A DNA stretch of 64,000 nucleotides, taken from contig CAKMRJ010005523.1 in assembly GCA_928212115.1 (NCBI GenBank), positions 146,932,353 to 146,996,352 on the forward strand. The letters are read 5' to 3'. The stretch is from Lactuca virosa. Its lineage: Eukaryota > Streptophyta > Magnoliopsida > Asterales > Asteraceae. The notes under the pieces are model-generated. The model did not search any database and was not told the origin of the DNA. It saw only the letters and a program-made list of their open reading frames with translations. A program made the position numbers and the translations under genes. Of this stretch, positions 22,701 to 33,283 are shown in pieces; position 1 is the stretch's first letter; each line of letters opens with the position of its first letter.

Positions 22701-24055
22701 CTCTACGGAGTCCGTTGTACCATTCACACGGACCACAAGAGTTTGAGGTACCTCATGGATCAGTCGAATCTGAACATGAGGCAGCATCGGTGGTTAGATG
22801 TGGTGAATGATTGTGATTGTGAGATCCTCTACCACCCAGGCAAGGCCAATGTGGTGGTCGATGCCCTGAGCCGCAAGGCGGTGTCGGATCCGATTAGAGA
22901 TAAATGTTTGAGGTTGACAGTGACTACTCCATTGCTGGAGCAGATGGGAGAGGCGCAGGTTGAGGGCCTGAAGGAAGAGCGCCAGAAGTGCGAGCGGATT
23001 GTAGTCCGGGTGGCCTTCTTTGATTATGACAGTCGAGGGTTATTGGCCCTGCATGGGAGGGTCTGGGTTCCGTACTGGGGCGGAGTACGACAAGTTCTGA
23101 TGGATGAGGCCCATAAGTCAAGGTTTTCCATCGATCATGGGGCAAAGAAGATGTATCGGGATCTTCGTCCTGATTACTGGTGGCCGTGCATGAAGCGGGA
23201 CGTAGCGTGGTATGTGGAGAGGTGATTGACCTGCAGAAAGGTCAAGGCGGAGCACCAGAGGCCACACGACAAGATATAGTAGTTGGATATTCTCGTGTGG
23301 AAATGGGAAGATATCACTATGCATTTCATTACCAAGCTTCCCAGGACCGCACGTGGGGTAGATTCAATATGGGTCATCATGGATCGGTTGACCAAGAGCG
23401 CTCATTTTATCCCGATCCAGGAGAGCATATCAGCCGAGAAGCTATCCTTGATATATGTACGTGAGGTAGTGGCACGACATGGAGTGCATGTCTCGGTGGT
23501 GTCACACCGAGATGTCCGTTTCGCTTCCAGATTTCGGAAGCGGTTTCATAAGGAGATGGGTACTCGTCTCCACTTCAGCACCGCTTTCCACCCTCAGACA
23601 GATGGACAGAGCGAGATGACGATACAGACTCTTGAGGACATGCTACGAGTATGTGTTTTGGATTCCGGTGGCAGTTGGGATACGTATCTTTCGTTAGCGG
23701 AATTTTCGTATAACAACAGTTACCACGCCAGCATAGACCGACCTCCCTTCGAGATGCTCTACGGGAGGAAATATAGGACCCCAATCTGTTGGGGCGAGGT
23801 CGGTCAGAGAGTCATGGGGAGTACTGAGGTAGTACTCAAGACTACAGAGCGGATCAGGCAGGTTCGGAGCAGGCTCCAGACTGCTCAGAGTCGGCAGAAG
23901 AGCTACGCCGACAAGCGGCGATCAGATTTAGAGTTTCAGGTGGGCGATATGGTCCTCCTGAAGGTGTCACCTTGGAAAGGTGTCATCCGGTTCTAAAAAC
24001 GGGGAAAGCTGGGCCCCAGGTACATTGGTCTTTCAGGGTTACAGCGCGGGTGGGC
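19788..24055 (+). pseudogene. Gypsy-2 gag-pol, decayed (Gag, protease, RT, RNase H, integrase)
   Basis: The start ATG gives MVTLRTRSVGTSG. In order it has: Gag (QDWWEEVG, ARFRAEF) to about 20600; zinc knuckles CVKCGKMHEGAC, CLKCGQTGHMSRDC and CNQRGHKKAQC (20660-20830); protease LFYSGATRSF, where the catalytic Asp of DSGA is Tyr (about 21090); reverse transcriptase (SSSPWGTSILFVKKKDGSHR, VFIDDILVYSK near 22100); RNase H (VVYCDASITGMG, HTDHKSLRYL); integrase (HHCC region partly lost; DRLTKSAHFIP, HPQTDGQSE). At least ten in-frame stops and several frameshifts occur. The loss of the protease aspartate alone would inactivate processing. The reading is interrupted at 24060 by Copia-B and finishes at 31895-32224. 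Confidence 0.93.
20987..21053 (+). other. decayed gag-protease intron of Gypsy-2
   Basis: The sequence after GATGTTGTGACGG is homologous to the Gypsy-1 intron (ATATGTATT against GTATGTATT) and ends ATTATAAG. The donor GT has become AT. The length is 67 nt and one base is missing just after the acceptor, so the frame now reads through as hydrophobic residues. Confidence 0.65.
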
Positions 24056-24060
24056 AATGT

Positions 24061-24844
24061 TGTTGGATTAGGTGTCTAAGCCCATAACTATATTTGGTAT
24101 GTACTTGACCCGGTTGTAGCATGGTCCTTTTGGGTTGCCTTCACCAGAGCAACTTGACTGGATGAATAATGGAGAAAGAGGTTATTATGGTTTATTAATA
24201 TATTATTTGAATAATATATTAAAGGAGAACTCATATTTGTTTAATATTGGTCAAGAATTAATTTAGAATTAATTTTGTGATCAAAAGATATTAATTAAAC
24301 CTAGGGGACTGATATTGTAATTATTGGATAGTTACAAAGTAGGCTGAGGAAACCCTAAAGATAGGGTGGACGAAATCTTGTGGATAAGGCCTTAAGATTT
24401 CGTCCAAGGAAGGATTCCAGAAGGATCTTATGGGCTGCTTAGAGCCTAAGCAACCGGATAAGTGTTTGACTGAAACCCTAACTCCTCACCTATAAAAGGA
24501 ACCCCTAGGCATGTAATTTTCGGCTACCACAACCCTAAGAAGAGTTCAAGAGCCGACAATTACCTCTCCCATCTCTCTAATATTCTCCAATTGCTTTTGG
24601 TGTTTGTGGTCTATTAGAGGCACACCATTTGAGGTGCTAAGGTTCTCAAAAGCTTAAGATCTTCAAGCAACAATCAAAGGTAACATTCTTACTAGTTTAT
24701 TTATGTTGATTTAGTTTTTGTTGTATGCTAGATTAGGGTTTGCAAGTCTTGGACAAATATTGCATGTACAATTAGAAAAACTAGATCCAAGCATTAGGGT
24801 TTGCATGAACACCATAGGAATGTTGTTTTGCTCATAACCCAACA
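24061..24844 (+). repeat. Copia-B 5' LTR
   Basis: It runs from TGTTGGATTAGG to ATAACCCAACA and includes a TATA-like CTATAAAAGG near 24491. It has an 11-bp duplication of ATTTAGAATTA type near 24250 that is absent from the 3' LTR. Confidence 0.95.
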
Positions 24845-24845
24845 G

Positions 24846-24857
24846 TGGTATCAGAGC
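24846..24857 (+). other. primer-binding site of Copia-B (initiator tRNA-Met)
   Basis: TGGTATCAGAGC lies one base after the LTR end. Confidence 0.93.
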
Positions 24858-24939
24858 CTAGATCGTTTCTCTTTTGTATTTGATGCATAGCTAATTTGTT
24901 CAAGCTCAAAATTCGAAAAATCCAGCCTCTGACCGATGG

Positions 24940-25011
24940 ACTCGTCGAGTCAACAGATGAACTCGACGAGCCAGGGCTACTCGACGAGTCCAGTTCTGTG
25001 ACTCGGCGAGT
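24940..25011. repeat. two motif pairs in the Copia-B leader
   Basis: ACTCGTCGAGT (24940) pairs with ACTCGACGAGC (24961) at 21 bp. ACTCGACGAGT (24979) pairs with ACTCGGCGAGT (25001) at 22 bp. They lie about 85 bp after the primer-binding site, so in a copia element outside the LTR. Confidence 0.88.
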
Positions 25012-25445
25012 CGGCTCGTCTGGTGGCTGATTTTTCGGGATTTTGACTAAAGTTGAATTGGGATAATTACCAAAAACGATTTTGACTGATAAAACTCGAT
25101 TTTTTCAATATGGTATTGATTATCCTAATTCAATTGAAGGATAATTGTCATAAATAAGATAACTACTTGTTTTATATGATAAAATTAATTATTTGTATTT
25201 TTGATTTGAATTATCTTGTGAGGAAAATAGATTAGGTCAAATTATGTGAAAAATATTAATAATATGATTAATTAATTACTTTTCAAATTTGATCTAAAAG
25301 ATGTTTTGAAAAGTTTCAAAACTTGCCCTCAAGTTTTTGGAATTTAAAATTTTGATTAATAGTTTTAATTATGAAATATTTAAATTCTAAACCCTAGAGT
25401 TTTAAAAGTTAAAATTCAACCCTTATACTATTATAATATTAAAAG

Positions 25446-25510
<65 letters not shown>

Positions 25511-26266
25511 TAAGATAAATCTAGTCTTGTCGTTAGTAGGCTTCATTCATGAAGCCGATCTATAAGGGGGGTATAATGTTGCTGCCTATAAAACGGCAGT
25601 TTAATGGGTGTCCACTCTCACCCACCGATTCCTTGATTGGTGGAGGTCGTTAGCCGAACGGGTAGGATAGGGCAATCAATTCCTCATTAATAAGTATAAT
25701 GATTATAATAAAGTAACTAAATGTTTTTATAAAATCCCAATCTTAGTTACTTTAGGAAAAATGTGAAAATGTATCCTATTCCATGAAATTACACTTTGTA
25801 CCTTGCCAAGTCGTTAGTGGAGCGCGTGTGGTTAACCGGCACACTAATTTGGAACTAGAAAAGGTAGCAAAGGGTAGCTCGATGTTTATCATAGATTGAT
25901 GGAGCGTGTGTGGCTAACCGGCCAAGTATATTTGCATGGTTATTCACACCTTGTTTGTGATCCTCGGTATCCCAGTCACAAACTTGAAGGGCATCATCGA
26001 GATTTAAACATGCCATTGAAAAGTTCAATGAATCTCAAAAGAATCTAGGAATTTCAATTCATTTAAAACTTAAAGTCCTTTTTCCGTTTTTCATGGTGGA
26101 AATTGGTAAATCGTCATTTACCTACCTTCATATTATTTGCAATTAGATTACGACATCCCTCTTCTGAATTGTAAATAATTATGTTGGGTCCTAGCCCTAA
26201 TTTCTCATTTGGGTGTTTAGTTGGGGATTATTATCTAATCTAAACTTTGCTCCTTTTCTATTTCAG
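25012..26266 (+). other. Copia-B untranslated leader with (TA)n tract
   Basis: It is an AT-rich stretch with a TA/TATG microsatellite at about 25450-25512. It then has the copia-specific blocks CATTCATGAAGCC, CACTCTCACCCACCG and the twice-repeated GAGCGTGTGTGGTTAACCGG-like motif (about 25830 and 25900). A TTTCAG precedes the gag ATG at 26267, so a leader intron is possible but unproven. No gene is seen. Confidence 0.7.
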
Positions 26267-29200
26267 ATGTCTACTCAAAACAACGCTTCTGGCTCGACCC
26301 CTTCTGGCTCATTCTCACTCATGAACTTGTGTGGGAGGGTGATCTTTGATGGAACCAACTTCAATGATTGGATCCGCAACATACACATGGTCACCCACTA
26401 CAAGGACAAAGAGTATGTTCTCGACAAGGAGCTAAAAGAGGTTAACCCAAACACTGCTACTCCTGAAGAAATTGTTGCGTTCGAGACTCATGAAAGGGAT
26501 GCAACAAAGGTACATTGAATCATGCTCGCAACAATGACTGTTGAACTCCAAAATTCCTACGAGGACTACTATCCCTACGATATGCATCAAGATTTGATGG
26601 ATAGGTATCATGAAAGTGCTAGGCAGGAAAGGTACGAGATCATCGTCTCGATGATCACTACCAAAATGAAGGACGGAGAGTCCCTCACGGGCCACTTGTA
26701 GAAAATGCAAAGGTTTGTGGACCGTCTGTTGAAGTTAAATGTGAAATTTGACGAGGAGCTGGCCATATATATCATTCTTCATTCATTGCCTCCTTGTTAC
26801 GACCAGTTTCGTATGACCTATCATATGAACAAGGAGGAAGTCACTCTGAGCAAGCTTCAAGGCCTGCTAAGGACTGCTGAGAGTAGTCCTAAAGGCAAAT
26901 CTACTGCATCAACTCCTACTGTTGCTGCCCCCTGTCTTGGCAATTGGGCAAGGAAAAAGAAAGAAGAGGAAGGCTCCTTCTAAGAGCCACAAGGGTAAAC
27001 CCCGTGATGGATCCTCTTCTAGTGGGACCAAAGCTGGTTCTGTTACCCCCCTCTTCCAACCCAAAAGAATCAGAGTGCTTCTACTGTCACGACAGAGGGC
27101 ATTGGAAACGAAGCTGCCCGAAGTATCTGCAGGACATCAAGGATGGGAAGATAAAACCATCCTTCACAGGTATTTATAATATTCAATATAACAACTCATC
27201 ACATGCTATTTCTTGGGTCCTTGATACAAGATGTGGTTTTCACATTTGTTATGATTTGCAGGGTCTAAGAAGAAGTAGGGATGTGGAGCATGGGAAGATG
27301 AACCTGATCATGGGGAATAAGAAAGCGTCGCCTGTCACCAAGATTGGAGTTTACTCTTTAGTGCTTAGTAGTGGGTTAGGATTAGATTTAAATGATTGTT
27401 GCTACTCGTCAGAAATGGCGAGAAACATTATTTCTTTTCATGGTTTGTACAGAAAAGGTTTTAGATTTTCGTTTAATAATGAAATTGGTTCTATTAATGC
27501 TTTCTTGAATGATACTTTCTATTTTGAAGCATTGCCTTGTAATGGAGTATATGAAACTGTGAATATTGTTGATAACCTAGGAAATAATGTGTTGCATATT
27601 GATTTGTCCAATGGTTTGGACAAAGCATGCTTGTGGCATTGTCGTCTTAGACATGTCAACAAGAAACGCATAGCCCAACTCCAAAAGGATGGAGTGTTGG
27701 AGTCATTCGACCTTAGGGACGATGACACGTGCGAGTCTTGTTTGCTTGGAAAGATGAACAGGTCACCATTCACTGGTACTTGTGAAAGGGGTGAGGGGAC
27801 CTTTTAGATCCACTACAAGGGATGCGACCCGCTTCTATGTGACTTTTACTGATGATTATAGCAGATATGGGTATATCTACTTAATCAAGCACAAGTCAGA
27901 AACTTTTGAAAAGTTCAAAGAGTTTAAGCAAGAAGTGGAAAATCAAATGGGCAGGAAAATTAAGATACTCCGATCCGATCGAGGTGATGAGTACCTTAGT
28001 GTTGAATTCCACGACTACCTCAAGGAATGTGGAATCGTTTCGCAATTGACGCCGCCTAGGACACCGCAGTTGAATGGTGTGGCTGAGAGGCACAATCAAA
28101 CCTTGTTGGACATGGTGCGTTCCATGATGAGTTGAGCTTTGTTACCTATCTCATTCTAAGGGTATGCCTTAGAGACTGCCACCCATATCCTTAATCTGGT
28201 CCCAACTAAGAAGGTTGCCAAAACACCTCACGAGATGTGGACAGGGAAAGCTCCCTCGTTGGTACATATCAAGGTTTGGGGTTGCGAGACTTTCGTAATA
28301 TGAGAGACTCACGACAAACTCGAGCCTCATAGTGAGCGGTGTATTTTCATCGGCTATCCGCAGAAGTCCTTTGGATATCTCTTCTATAGACCGAGTGACA
28401 ATGTTATCTTCATTGCGAGGAGAGGGGTTTTCCGAGAGCGAGAACTCATATGCCAAAAGGATAGTGGGAGGCAAATTGATCTTGAAGAGCTTCAAGAATC
28501 AAGCGATGAAGGAACCTCTAACACTGGCGCTCAACCTGAGGAGGAAACTCCTGTTGAACCGATTGACGCGTCCCTACCTCTTAGACGTTCCAGTAGAGTT
28601 AGTGTTCCACCTGTTTTGTATGGTTTCCATATAACTGTTGAGGGTGATACGTTTATTAGTGATAGTACACTAGTAAATTTGGATGAACCTAACACCTACA
28701 AGGAAGCCATAGCAGGCCTGGAGTCTGCAAAATGGAAAGAGGCTATGAACAGCGAGATTCAGTCCATGTATGATAATCAAGTTTGGAACTTGGTTGACAA
28801 TGTTCCAGGTCGTAAGACGGTCGGGTGCAAATGGATCTTCAAGAAGAAGACCAACATGGATGGGAAAGTACACATGTATAAGGCGCGATTGGTTGCAAAG
28901 GGCTTTACTCAAACTCCTGGAGTTGACTATGATGAGACCTTCTCACCAGTGGCGAAGATTAAGTCTATAAGGGTTATGCTAGCCATAGTTGCGTTTCATG
29001 ATTATGAAATATCGCAGATGGATGTCAAAACCGCTTTCCTCAATGGGAAGTTGGCTGAAGATGTTTACATGAGTCAGCCAAAGGGTTTTGTCAATGCAAA
29101 GCCCCCTAATAGAGTGTGTAAGCTTGAGAAATCCATCTATGGATTGAAACAAGCATCTCGTAGATGGAATCTTTGTTTCGATGAGAAAGTCAAAGAGTTT

Positions 29201-30268
29201 GGTTTTTCGAGAAGCGAGGATGAGTCCTGTGTATATGTCAAATCCAGTAGGAGTATATTTAGCTTTCTCGTACTGTATGTGGATGACATACTACTCATAG
29301 GAAACGACGTCCCAACCTTGCAGGAGGTTAAGTCCTGGCTTGGGAAGTGCTTCGCTATGAAGGACCTCGGAGAAGCTGCCTATATTCTAGGGATAAGGAT
29401 ATTGAGAAATAGGAGTAAGAGGCTAATAGGACTTAGTCAAAGTACTTACTTGGACAAAGTGTTGAAACGTTTCAGCATGGAGAATTCCAAAAAAGGGGAG
29501 TTACCAATCCAAAGCAATACCAAGTTGAGTAAGACTCAGAGCCCGAGTACTGATGTCGAGATAGCAGAGATGAGCCGAGTACCTTATGCTTCAGCAGTTG
29601 GCTCAATCATGTATGATATGACATGTACTCGCCCTGATGTGGCCTTCGCTTTGAGCATGGTCAACAGATATCAAGGGAACCCTGGTAGAGCACATTGGAT
29701 CGCAGTAAAGAATATTCTTAAGTACCTTCGGAGAACTAAGGAATGGTTTCTTATCCTCGGTGGGAGCAATAACTTAAGAGTGCGAGGGTATAGTGACGCT
29801 AGTTTTCAGACTGACCGGGATAATTTCCGCTCGCAGTCTGGCTGGGTCTTTACCCTAAATGGAGGAGCAGTGACATGAAAAAGTTCCAAGCAGGAGACCG
29901 TAGCTGATTCAACGTGCAAATCAGAGTACATAGCAGTGAGCGAAGCGGCGAAGGAGGCAATATGGCTAAAGAACTTTATCGGAGACCTTGGAGTTGTCCC
30001 GGCCATAAAGGAGCCTATGGAGATTTTCTGCGATAACGAAGGCGCGGTTGCCTTGACCAAGGAACCGAGGGATCATGGCAGATCCAGGCATATCAACATG
30101 AAATATCATTTTATTAGACATCGGGTAGAAGAGGGACTCCTCGTAGTAAAGAGGGTATCGTCAGAGGATAACCTAGCGGATCCCCTTACAAAGGGACTGA
30201 GTAGGGTTAAGCACTTGCAGCACGCTAGGAGCATTGGGCTGAAGGACGATATTAGTTTTAGTGATTAG
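26267..30268 (+). pseudogene. Copia-B gag-pol polyprotein, decayed
   Basis: Gag begins MSTQNNASGSTPSG and ends with the zinc knuckle CFYCHDRGHWKRSC (about 27080). Protease has LDTRCGFHIC, where Copia-A keeps LDTGCGFHIC, so the catalytic DTG is lost. GAG-pre-integrase (LWHCRLRHVNKK) and integrase follow (FTDDYSRYGYIYLIKH, QLTPPRTPQLNGVAERHN). Reverse transcriptase is long and open (28616-29878; DVKTAFLNG, SIYGLKQASRRW, LYVDDILLIGND). RNase H ends DDISFSD at 30268. Stops occur near 26516, 26699, 28133, 28156, 28301 and 29876. Frame breaks lie near 26945 and 27790, the second with a short deletion. Several stops are single transitions from the codon in Copia-A. Confidence 0.94.
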
Positions 30269-31121
30269 ATAGCTTTTAGAAACTTGTAATAGATAAATTG
30301 TAGTTGACATTTTGATGATTAAATAAATGTGTTTTATTTATAAGTAATGTTACTGTCTTGTGTCAATTATTTACTATTGTTTCGCTTTGCATGTTTTGAC
30401 TTCCTAAATAATAAGATTATTTAAACTATCCACATTCGATCATACGTTGGAAGTAAGTATGAATCAATACTGTCATGAATTGGCTTGTAGATTGTCTAAG
30501 CATTTAGACATAGCAAAAGTTTGTTGCAACGTTTATGAGTGCTTATGAAATATGATTTGAGTATTGGATTAGACTCGCACTCACATGAATCACTTCATGG
30601 AATTTAATCATGAGTGATTGTGAGATGATAATATCATATAGTATTTAAACCTAGATATATGAGTTGTTGTTTACAAGTCGGTTGTGCATTGATAATGCGT
30701 AAACGCATCAGTAACTTGATGTTATAAAACGCATTGTTGTGTATGATTTGATGAGTAAATAGTACAAGCATATAAGTCAAAGTTTATCTGTTCCTTTTAT
30801 CCTACGAGGTTAAAATCGATATTTGGTCCCCTCGATGATTTTGTTTTGACTTATGTGTCGGGCCCGGTCAGGACTAAATTGATGTGTTCAATTAAGTTCT
30901 ATGTCAGACAAATCAGAGATAGAGAAACAAACTGCTGGACAATAAGTATGACTATGTTCCATGTGATTGTCCACACGATATCTTGATAACGGAGGACTAT
31001 ATGATCCCTTATCTAAAGGACGTGTCAGTGTTCGACAGCAGCTTTTGAGAGCTACGATTGCTAATCGGATTTTGAAGTCGTACTTGCATCTATAGTTATT
31101 TGACTTATCCAAGTGGGAGAC
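30269..31121 (+). other. Copia-B 3' untranslated region and polypurine tract
   Basis: This is non-coding DNA between the RNase H stop and the 3' LTR. The last bases, AAGTGGGAGAC (31111-31121), form the polypurine tract used for plus-strand priming. No gene is seen. Confidence 0.8.
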
Positions 31122-31894
31122 TGTTGGATTAGGTGTCTAAGCCGATAACTATATTTGATATGTACTTGACCCGGTTGTAGCATGGTCCTTTTGGGTTGCC
31201 TTCACCAGAGCAACTTGACTGGATGAATAATGGAGAAAGAGGTTATTATGGTTTATTAATATATTATTTGAATAATATATTAAAGGAGAAATCATATTTG
31301 TTTAATATTGGTCAAGAATTAATTTTGTGATCAAAAGATATTAATTAAACCTAGGGGACTGATATTGTAATTATTGGATAGTTGCAAAGTAGGCTGAGGA
31401 AACCCTAAAGATAGGGTGGACGAAATCTTGTGGATAAGGCCTTAAGATTTCGTCCAAGGAAGGATTCCAGAAGGATCTTATGGGCTGCTTAGAGCCTAAG
31501 CAACCGGATAAGTGTTTGACTGAAACCCTAACTCCTCACCTATAAAAGGAACCCCTAGGCATGTAACTTTCGGCTACCACAACCCTAAGAAGAGTTCAAG
31601 AGCCGAAAATTACCTCTCCCATCTCTCTAATATTCTCCAATTGCTTTTGGTGTTTGTGGTCTATTAGAGGCACACCATTTGAGGTGCTAAGGTTCTCAAA
31701 AGCTTAAGATCTTCAAGCAACAATCAAAGGTAACATTCTTACTAGTTTATTTATGTTGATTTAGTTTTTGTTGTATGCTAAATTAGGGTTTGCAAGTCTT
31801 GGACAAATATTGCATGTGCAATTAGAAAAACTAGATCCAAGCATTAGGGTTTGCATGAGCACCATAGGAATGTTGTTTTGCTCTTAACCCAACA
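31122..31894 (+). repeat. Copia-B 3' LTR
   Basis: It is 773 bp from TGTTGGATTAGG to CTTAACCCAACA, nearly identical to the 5' LTR. Confidence 0.95.
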
Positions 31895-32224
31895 AATGTG
31901 GCTTATCAGTTGGATCTACCGGCAGAGCTCAGTCAGATCCACAACACTTTCCATGTTTCTTAGTTGCGGAAGTGCTTAGTGGATGATTCAGCGATTGTGC
32001 CCTTGAAGGATATTCAGGTTGACGACAGCCTAAACTACATCGAGAGACCGGTGGCGATTCTGGATCGCAAGACGAAAACCTTGAGGAACAAGGTTGTTTA
32101 GTTAGTGAAGGTGCAGTGGCAACACCGCAAGGGTTCATAGTGGACATGGGAGCCCAAGGAGGACATGAAGGAGCACTACCCAGAGTTGTTTTCAGATGCA
32201 GCAGACTTCGAGGACGAAGTCTAA
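31895..32224 (+). pseudogene. Gypsy-2 integrase C-terminus with chromodomain-like end
   Basis: It continues the integrase after Copia-B: NVAYQLDLPAELSQIHNTFH, then LRKCLVDDS. After that come VKVQWQHRKGS and WTWEPKEDMKEHYPELF, resembling the C-terminal chromodomain of plant chromoviruses (VKVLW...ATWEPEDEM in family terms). Stops occur at about 31960, 32098 and 32138. It ends FEDEV with a stop at 32224, just before the polypurine tract. Chromodomains of this kind are thought to steer insertion to marked chromatin. Confidence 0.8.
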
Positions 32225-32227
32225 GAC

Positions 32228-32241
32228 AAGTGGGGGAGAAT
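32228..32241 (+). other. polypurine tract of Gypsy-2
   Basis: AAGTGGGGGAGAAT lies immediately before the TGTAACG start of the 3' LTR. Confidence 0.85.
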
Positions 32242-32300
32242 TGTAACGCCTGGTTCCTGGTATGCATTTAACTTATTTATTTATTCATTTTAAGAGAGGA

Positions 32301-32378
32301 ACTCGACGAGTTGGTGGCCCTAACTCGTCAAGTAGAAGGCAGATTATGCGCGGGGTTTGAGCCATCTACTCGACGAGT
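32301..32378. repeat. motif pair plus single copy, Gypsy-2 3' LTR
   Basis: ACTCGACGAGT (32301) pairs with ACTCGTCAAGT (32323) at 22 bp. ACTCGACGAGT at 32368 is single: its partner in the 5' LTR has been deleted here. Confidence 0.8.
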
Positions 32379-33138
32379 ACCTCGGCTAGGATGAAACCCT
32401 AATTTCAGGGTTTTGCACCCTATTTAAGCTCCTTAACCCCCACCCATTGGCTTCATTTACAGCCTCTTTGTCCCAAACCCTAATCCACGAAACCCTAGAG
32501 CTTTCTTTGAGTGTGTGAGCCATTTTGAGGATCTTGTGTGCTTTTGAAGCTTGTGGAAGAAGAAGAAGATAAAGGGCTCAAGAGGGAAAGAGTAGATCCA
32601 GAAGCTACACTCCAGTTTCTACATTTTCTGGTAATCAAGTTTCTATCTTGGCCATTAGTTCATTAGATCTATTTATGTCCTCTTTATGTGGGTTTTTGGT
32701 CCAAGATTTGTAGCTTTTGGGAAATGGTCGACCCAAGAGGGTATTCTTCTAGATCTAGTGCTTAGAGGGGCTGTTATTACATAAAGGTGCAAACTTTATG
32801 CCATTGGAGCCCCCATGCAAGCTTTAGAGAGTCATATTGGCCTTTTTAGCCCCAAAAGGCCATGCATGTGGGAAAGGTGGGAACTTTACGTGTCCAAGTA
32901 GTGTTAGGGGTTTAAATCTGAGGTTGTAAGCTTGAGTTTGGTGTAATGAAGGATTAAGGACCAAGTTCTATGTCCCAAGGAATTAGGGTTTGAGCTAAAC
33001 CCTTTAAGAAGTGGTATTAATGGGTAAAGTCAGAAACTTTACCCTTCAAAGGACATTTTTCAGGGTTTATGTGAAGTATGAAGCTTGGATCTGAAGTGTA
33101 GGGGCTTAATCCATTAAGATAGCCAAACAGACATGGGA

Positions 33139-33283
33139 ACTCGGCAAGTCCAGTAAGGGAGTCGACGAGTTGAAGCCGGGATGTCCCGATTGTATGCCAG
33201 GAAGAACTCGACGAATATGTGAAGGGACTCGACGAGTTAACTCGGTTGACCACGAGTCTGAGTAGTACAAGAACTCGTCGAGT
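33139..33283. repeat. two motif pairs plus a merged copy, Gypsy-2 3' LTR
   Basis: Pairs start at 33139/33160 and 33206/33227, both 21 bp. The 17768/17788 pair of the 5' LTR is represented by one copy at 33273, as expected if recombination between the two repeats removed the interval. Confidence 0.82.

Larger units (their letters stand above)
24061..31894 (+). mobile_element. Copia-B: complete young Ty1/copia element, target duplication AATGT
   Basis: It is 7834 bp long and flanked by AATGT at 24056-24060 and at 31895-31899. The LTRs (784 and 773 bp) start TGTTGG and end CCAACA. By eye they differ at about 10 positions plus one 11-bp indel. The primer-binding site, leader, gag-pol and polypurine tract are all present. 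Gene order is protease-integrase-RT-RNase H, as in Ty1/copia. Stops and frameshifts make it non-autonomous despite its recent insertion. Confidence 0.95.
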
